From the NCBI GenBank assembly GCA_038373865.1, contig JAXGGA010002062.1, positions 1-64,000 on the forward strand: 64,000 nt of DNA, in the 5' to 3' direction. Numbering within the stretch: the stretch's first letter is position 1; every line of letters starts with the position of its first letter. The position numbers and the translations under genes were made by a program. The notes beneath the pieces were generated by a model. That model saw nothing but the letters and a program-made list of their open reading frames with translations, had not been told where the DNA came from and did not search any database. Source of the stretch: Uloborus plumipes. Lineage: Eukaryota > Arthropoda > Arachnida > Araneae > Uloboridae. Of this stretch, positions 60,058 through 64,000 are shown piece by piece.

Positions 60058-63000
60058 CAGGGTGTCCACTCCTATCGTGGACCAATAGCTAATTTCTAAA
60101 CCGTTAGAGATAAGCATATAGTTCATTTAGGAAAAAATCTCCAAATTACGAAAGGAATTTTGGGTCTATTCAATGTTTTTCAAAAAATCAAATTTTGAAA
60201 GAGTTACGAAATTTAAATTTTTATACAGCCCCCCAGTCCTATCAATCATATTTAGTAAAACATTCTTGACACTATAACGTTTAAAACTAAAAAAAAATCA
60301 CTCTTCTACGACAAAAATTGACCGAGTTATGACGTTTTGAAAAATCAAGATTTTGAATGATTTTGCATACGGTCCCTTCAGCGATCTCTCGATGACGTCA
60401 TGAAATAATGCAAAATCTTGATTTTTCAAAACGTCATAACTCCTTCAATTTTTGTGGTAGAACAGGGATTTTTTTTTAGTTTTAAACGTTACAGTGTCAA
60501 GAATGTTTTACTAAATATGATTGATAGGACTGGGGAGCTGTATAAAAATTTAAATTTCGTAACTCTTTCAAAATTTGATTTTTTGAAAAACATTGAATAG
60601 ACCCAAAATTCCTTTCGTAATTTGGAGATTTTTTCCTAAATGAACTATATGCTTATCTCTAACGGTTTAGAAATTAGCTATTGGTCCTTGGCATATAGAG
60701 GTTTTCAATCTTTTAAAACATTGATGTTTTCTGATCAATGTATCAATGCCATCAATGTTTTAATTTCTAACATCGATGTTGCACCCCTGATAGAGATTTT
60801 CAGCATAAAATCGGAAAATTGTTAAAACCCCCATTACGACCCTGGTGCAAAACTTGGTAACGTCTTTCATGTTTCACAAATGAAATCTTTTGATGAAATT
60901 TTAACTTAAAATGAAGAAATGGGAAGAGTATTTAGACATTCACATACTTTTTCAGTCAAAAATATGATTTTGCATTTCTTTTATGCATTCAGAAATATGT
61001 ACCTTTAGAGTCCAGTGCAAAAACACATAAATGTTTTGATTTCTCTAAATAAACTCATATTGATAAATAATTTTATTTTCTAATTTTATACACAATTTCT
61101 TATAGTTATGCACAAAATTGAGTATTAGTTGAACAGGGCCTGTGCTAAACGTTTGCCAGCGCAGCAAATGCTACACAATCTTAAATCCGGCTAAAAAAAA
61201 CTCTGATTAGGCTAAAGTATTAGCAAATAGGAAATTTTTTGAAATTTCCCCTGAAAACGGCAATATGCATAAAACGTAGGAAAAAGATAAATTGAAATTT
61301 GTTGAATTTGGTCTTTGACTTATGCTTTCAAAATGTGTCGAAAAGCTTTGAAATTTGGCCATTTTACTTGCTAACTACTTGAAACCTATAGAGCGGTCTC
61401 TGGTTAAATAATTTCATTTTAACAGCTAGTTAAAAAGCTTTGCTGTACTTTACAAAAATTTACCGGACTTGAAATTTCACTTCAATTATTCATTCACTTT
61501 GCTTTTCCTTTTCACTCTTTTCATGTTTGATTTTGTTTGTAATAATAATTTATATTTATCTTGTGTAACTTACATTTGGTAACAGGCATGTGGTTTTGTT
61601 TTTGCTCAGGAAGAATTAAATGTAAATAAAACACTAAGTCTGCCCTCTCTCTTTGATCAAAGAGATACAGCCAATGGCCCAGAATTTTACAAAACATGCA
61701 CCATTTTTGCATTCATGATTTGAATAAAGCATATAGATATATCCGGATTAAATAAGGATAACACTTTTGCCCAGATAACACTATTACATCACTGGTTGTG
61801 TCTTTGAAACAGGTGAATAGCCTGCTATTCTCTTTAGCTGCCAATGGTGGGTAGGACATTAGTCATTGAAGATTTGAGCAATGCTATTGATACAAAAATT
61901 GTTCCAGCCAGTGATCAACCACAAATTAAGGACATTAAAGATAAAGATAATATGAATAAATTTTGAAAAAAGGATATTAAGTAAAAATCTAACGTAAATG
62001 AAACAAAAAATGTCAAGAAAATGACTTGATCATAACACTCCTCTGTGCTTATAGTCCCTGATGCAGATATGTATATTTTTGCCCCCTCCCTTTTCATTTT
62101 GTAATTGTTTTAAATATGCTTTATATATTTTCTAGTGAGTTAAAATGATCAGATGACGGATTCTGTACATTTTGTGACATTGAGAGTGAAAATGCAATTT
62201 TAAGCTAACTTTAGTGTTAGTAAGTAAGGGAAGAAGAATTTGACTTTTCCCACAGAAAAACTTTTCAAAGCCTATCTTTTGCAACTTTGACAAAGGCAAA
62301 GAGGAGAGACTCCGTTCAGTAATTATTTGAAGTTTTCAATAAATGATATTTTAGTCTGCTTGACTAAGTCAGGGGAGAGATGTTTAATAAGTAAGCTGCT
62401 TTCCTTTGGAAAATGTTCAAAATCAAGATCGTGAAATGTAATTTTAAGAAATGCTATAATTTTGGGATATTTTTTGACTTTCATGAGAATTTGCTGCCCG
62501 AGGCACAGGACTGAGCTTGACTTCCGCTAGATCTGTTTCTGTATCTTGCGCCCTAAAATAAATGTTGTAAATTTTGATGTAATGAAATATGCCTCCCTAG
62601 AGGTTGGTGCAGGCTGCCTACCCTAAGAACCAGGCCTAGGAAGGTAGTCCTTCTGATTGTGCTATGTTCCTGGGCCCCTGCTTTGTATGTATGTTTATTT
62701 CAGTATTTTGAGAATTTTTGATGGTTCAAAATTATCTGGTGAGAAAAAATTGAGAGAACTAAGTACCCAAAGTAAAATAAAATTTTATATCTTTTTTTAA
62801 ATATTAATCATTTTTTGTCATTTGATAGTTATTCAATTTCGCAGATCCTTGCAAAAAGAAAAAAAGTATAAAAACAGACTTTCACCACTCTACTTCCCAC
62901 TGCTTGGCTTAAAAATGAATAATTTACAACCTCTTTTGAAATGTTGATAATTTAAATTAAGCTGAAATATATTGTTTTCGTGCTTTATAAAGCTTTGGAT

Positions 63001-63199
63001 ATTGAACTTATTTTGTGGTTATTACCTTTACAGTTAATGCTCAAATATTGTGCAGTAACATTTTTATAAAGAAAGTATTTGTTTGATTTCTAGGGTTGCT
63101 GGTCATCCTTTGGCTCAAAATGAACGTTGCCTTCATATGTTTCTGCAAGATCCATCTATCGACAAAAATTATGTTCCAGGAAAAATTAGAAATACATGA
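48497..63199 (+). CDS. Snx3: Sorting nexin 3 (Snx3), complete, four coding exons
   Basis: Small PX-domain protein of early endosomes that binds phosphatidylinositol 3-phosphate and works with retromer to return cargo, such as the Wnt carrier Wntless, to the Golgi. Exons 48497-48676, 53287-53382, 53971-54095 and 63094-63199 join in frame to 168 residues (vertebrate SNX3 has about 162). The N-terminus has [19 protein letters not shown]; the PX domain runs from about residue 33 to 158. It keeps [10 protein letters not shown] (R76 and Y77 correspond to the lipid-binding pair), [13 protein letters not shown] (K101) and [20 protein letters not shown] (R125), and ends [10 protein letters not shown]. 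All introns are GT-AG, in phases 0, 0 and 2. Two ATGs in a row (48497 and 48500) could start. SNX12 is a vertebrate paralogue; arthropods generally have one gene, so Snx3 is the better name. Confidence 0.96.
49990..51027. mobile_element. hAT-type non-autonomous element in Snx3 intron 1
   Basis: The ends CAGGGTTGGG and GCCAACCCTG are inverted and flanked by an exact 8 bp duplication GTTTATAT (49982-49989 and 51028-51035). It is 1038 bp long with no open transposase frame. The ends hold repeated GTCAAAAAC/GTTTTTGAC-type phrases on the left and GGTAAAAACC on the right. A separate 264 bp MITE lies inside at 50575-50838. Confidence 0.82.
50575..50838. mobile_element. 264 bp MITE nested in the hAT-type element
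   Basis: Thirty-base inverted repeats, AATTGAAGGGCTCGGGAGTA and onward on the left, with the exact reverse complement on the right through TACTCCCGAGCCCTTCAATT. The perfect match suggests a recent insertion. The interior is AT-rich and non-coding. Confidence 0.78.
52302..52348. repeat. Perfect hairpin, 20 bp stem and 7-base loop
   Basis: AAAGTGTCTTTGTTAAGTAA (52302-52321), loop ACGTGGA, then its exact reverse complement (52329-52348). It lies in Snx3 intron 1. A stem this short and perfect with a 7-base loop is unlike a typical animal microRNA precursor; it may be a small inverted duplication. Confidence 0.85.
53287..53382 (+). CDS. Snx3: Snx3 coding exon 2
   Basis: Thirty-two codons, [20 protein letters not shown] through ELERDSK, after the acceptor TTTTTTTCGTAG. 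They contain the phosphoinositide-binding RRYSDF motif. The donor is AAG|GTAAAC. Phase 0 at both ends. Confidence 0.95.
53383..53970 (+). other. Snx3 intron 2 (588 bp)
   Basis: GTAAAC to TTAAG. AT-rich, with an A run at 53442-53461. Nothing else is seen in it. Confidence 0.85.
53971..54095 (+). CDS. Snx3: Snx3 coding exon 3
   Basis: It starts [16 protein letters not shown] after the acceptor CTAATTAAG and ends in FINK, with the last codon split (AA|G). The donor is AATAA|GTATGT. It encodes the proline-rich loop and the membrane-contacting basic residues of the PX domain. Confidence 0.94.
54222..54459 (-). mobile_element. Half of a palindromic MITE with CAGGGTGTCCACTCC end
   Basis: Matches, inverted, the left half of the element at 60058-60690. 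It ends at GGAGTGGACACCCTG followed by TATATA. The other half is absent, so this copy is truncated near 54222. It is the outer part of the left arm of the large inverted duplication. Confidence 0.7.
54479..55537. mobile_element. 1059 bp DNA transposon inserted in an AT microsatellite
   Basis: The ends CAGTAGCGAGGCCTCAAGTC and, in reverse complement, CAGTAGCGAGGCGTGACTTC are inverted and flanked by (AT)n on both sides, so the target duplication cannot be read. Subterminal CAGTCATCG/CGATGACTG-type phrases recur at 54496, 54665, 54778 and 55505. No transposase frame. The superfamily is not assigned. Confidence 0.72.
55538..55600. repeat. (TA)n and (CA)n microsatellite
   Basis: TATATA repeats followed by CACACACACACACACC. 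The mirror image occurs at about 60020-60057 as GTGTGTGTGT then TATATATA, as expected for the two arms of the inverted duplication. Confidence 0.85.
55583..55857. repeat. Inner part of left arm of the large inverted duplication
   Basis: From ACACACCCCAAAAAAAAACA to CCTGTAAAATTTTTT, near-identical in reverse to 59766-60035. It includes CTGATCCCTCCCACCCATG and GGGTAGAATATCCCTAATTT. The last part belongs to a dispersed repeat also seen at about 1300-1600. Confidence 0.82.
56303..56445. repeat. Small inverted repeat (ATAGCCCGCCTCTTGGCGAC)
   Basis: ATAGCCCGCCTCTTGGCGAC (near 56304) is mirrored by GTCGCCAAGAGGTGGGCTAT (near 56421-56441) around a GC-richer middle containing TTTCGGCCGAAA. Probably a short foldback MITE in intron 3. 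Confidence 0.6.
57254..57452. mobile_element. MITE of the GGCAGGAATTCAAGTGAAAC family, truncated
   Basis: It begins AGGAATTCAAGTGAAGCACC and keeps the AGCTCACAAGCAGTCAGCGA and ATTCGCCAAGTAGGCTGTGA segments and one TGACGTCA, then stops after GATGTTTTTGTTAAG. The right end is missing. Located in Snx3 intron 3. Confidence 0.68.
57453..59765. other. Spacer of the large inverted duplication, no gene recognised
   Basis: AT-rich intronic DNA with G or C runs (58047-58062, 58527-58539, 58728-58740). The stretch at 59290-59480 resembles, distantly, sequence at 3245-3480 (CAGGGGGGCTCC, CATCAGACAAAATTTGCCAAAAAAGG-like), so dispersed repeats are present. Confidence 0.45.
59766..60057. repeat. Inner part of right arm of the large inverted duplication
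   Basis: Reverse complement of 55583-55857, with very few differences by eye, followed by GTGTGTGTGTGTGTATATATAT that mirrors the left microsatellite. Confidence 0.82.
60058..60690. mobile_element. Palindromic MITE with CAGGGTGTCCACTCC end, right tip missing
   Basis: The left arm (60058-60296) and right arm (about 60465-60688) are inverted copies, and so are the inner segments ATGACGTTTTGAAAAATCAA and TTGATTTTTCAAAACGTCAT around 60331-60440. The left end is CAGGGTGTCCACTCC preceded by TATATA. The right arm stops at ATTGGTCC without the last bases. No coding frame. Confidence 0.72.
60691..63093. other. End of Snx3 intron 3, no features recognised
   Basis: AT-rich sequence with no clear repeat boundary. 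Short phrases repeat near 60720-60780 (ATCGATGTT/ATCAATGTT). The frames at 61521-61712 and 61915-62097 are not supported as genes. Confidence 0.5.
63094..63199 (+). CDS. Snx3: Snx3 coding exon 4 and stop
   Basis: After the acceptor TTTGATTTCTAG it completes the split lysine codon and reads [18 protein letters not shown] through PGKIRNT and TGA at 63197-63199. The intron before it is almost 9 kb and filled with transposon copies. Confidence 0.95.
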
Positions 63200-63760
63200 G
63201 TTTTATGTGAAATGCAGATTTTTACTATTCTACAATCGAAGCAGTTGCATATTATACTTTTAAAGGGATTCTGTTATACAAATTATTTTTTCCTCAATAT
63301 CTCTTTACTTGCAGTTGTCTAATATGCAGCTTGTTGATGTCATCACGGAAATTAAATTTTTAAATGTCTCTATTTTTTATGAATTCAATGTTGAATCATT
63401 TGCAGTCATTATATATATTTTTCCCCTGCATTTGTGTAACATTCCATAAATCAAATATTAAATTATATTTATTATTTCAACCAAATTATGTCAGTCTTCT
63501 GTTATCTATAATCACGAAAAGCCTCTTTAGCATGAAAAATTGACTGCAATGTTTATGTTGAATATCACAACCATATAATGGCTGTTTATTGTTGGAAATG
63601 ATCTTTGTACATTTTCTTAGGATTGAAGTTGTAAACTATATATAGATGAATAAATTTCACTTTTAAATCTGAGTCAGTTGGTATAATTCACTATAGTGAT
63701 GACTTAATATTCTTATTGATATCTAATAAAGATTTTAATCCTAAATGGGGAGAAATAAAG
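63200..63760 (+). promoter_or_regulatory. Snx3: Snx3 3' UTR with candidate polyadenylation signals
   Basis: AT-rich sequence after the stop codon with AATAAA at 63649-63654, 63725-63730 and 63754-63759. Any of the three could define the mRNA end. The first is followed by a TTTTAAATCTGAGTCAGTTG stretch. The choice needs transcript data. Confidence 0.55.
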
Positions 63761-63825
63761 GCTGCCAAGTTTGGACTCTTATACACATCATTTGAATTTT
63801 ATACATATTAGTTTCATACTGCTTA

Positions 63826-64000
63826 CAGGCAGGGCCGCGCCTTGCCAATGTGCAAAGCCGTGCGGCGCACGAGGGAGCCAGAGCCTAAAAGGCGCCGAGC
63901 TCTACCGACCAAAAAAGCTCAAAAAAAAAAAGAAAAAATTGAGTGAAAAATCCAAATAAAAAAATAAATTGAACTCCTCTGGCGATGAAATTATGTATAT
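63826..64000. repeat. GC-rich repeat end with A-rich tail near the window edge
   Basis: GGCAGGGCCGCGCCTTGCCA and GTGCGGCGCACGAGGGAGCC stand out from the AT-rich surroundings and are followed by an A-rich stretch. It looks like the start of a dispersed element that runs past the window. Confidence 0.4.

Larger units (their letters stand above)
54096..63093 (+). other. Snx3 intron 3 (about 9 kb, transposon-filled)
   Basis: GTATGT to TTTCTAG. It holds a large inverted duplication (54222-60296), a 1059 bp transposon inserted in one of its arms, palindromic MITEs, a fragment of the GGCAGGAATTCAAGTGAAAC family (57254-57452) and GC-rich patches at 56150-57230. No exon or RNA gene was recognised inside. 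Confidence 0.8.

Overview
This is a gene-poor, AT-rich, repeat-dense piece of an arthropod nuclear genome, probably chelicerate and perhaps spider. The evidence is one multi-exon gene with GT-AG introns and long introns packed with transposons, a BEL/Pao retrotransposon, Tc1, hAT and Helentron-like elements, and an arthropod-like sorting nexin ending in GKIRNT. The chelicerate assignment is inference. I found no bacterial features, no CRISPR and no tRNA or rRNA genes I could support.

Host genes. (1) A complete sorting nexin 3 gene (Snx3) on the + strand: four coding exons at 48497-48676, 53287-53382, 53971-54095 and 63094-63199 encode 168 residues, with introns of about 4.6, 0.6 and 9.0 kb. 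(2) The first coding exon (20131-20184, - strand) of a calponin/transgelin-family gene; no later exon was recognised in the window.

Mobile elements, left to right. 4454-5988: Tc1-like element with doubled terminal repeats and a frameshifted DD34E transposase. 8135-9266: Helentron-like element. 9346-12475: hAT-type MITE split by a 2.45 kb foldback element (9620-12071). 15290-18069: a 2.8 kb palindrome. 22441-23036: related MITE with an internal repeated motif. 24301-30286: BEL/Pao retrotransposon with identical 131 bp LTRs, one open 1789-codon gag-pol frame and a TAATG target duplication. 30553-31217: short MITEs. 34753-35320: fragment of a P-element-like transposase. 35350-37804: dead hAT element. 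37815-44542: second foldback copy enlarged by two Helentron-like insertions and a 650 bp element. 46495-46964: second copy of the hAT-type MITE. 47437-48158: head-to-head MITE pair just upstream of Snx3. 49990-51027 and 54222-60690: further elements in Snx3 introns.

The main interest is the order of nesting, which intact target duplications and clean interrupted/uninterrupted comparisons allow one to read: P-like fragment region, then foldback (TSD TTATACAA), then hAT in its left flank (TSD CTTTATAC), with Helentron-like elements and a 650 bp element inside the foldback. The BEL/Pao element looks like the youngest and possibly still competent insertion. The Helentron-like elements vary in length through 2, 7 or 4 copies of a roughly 147 bp monomer.
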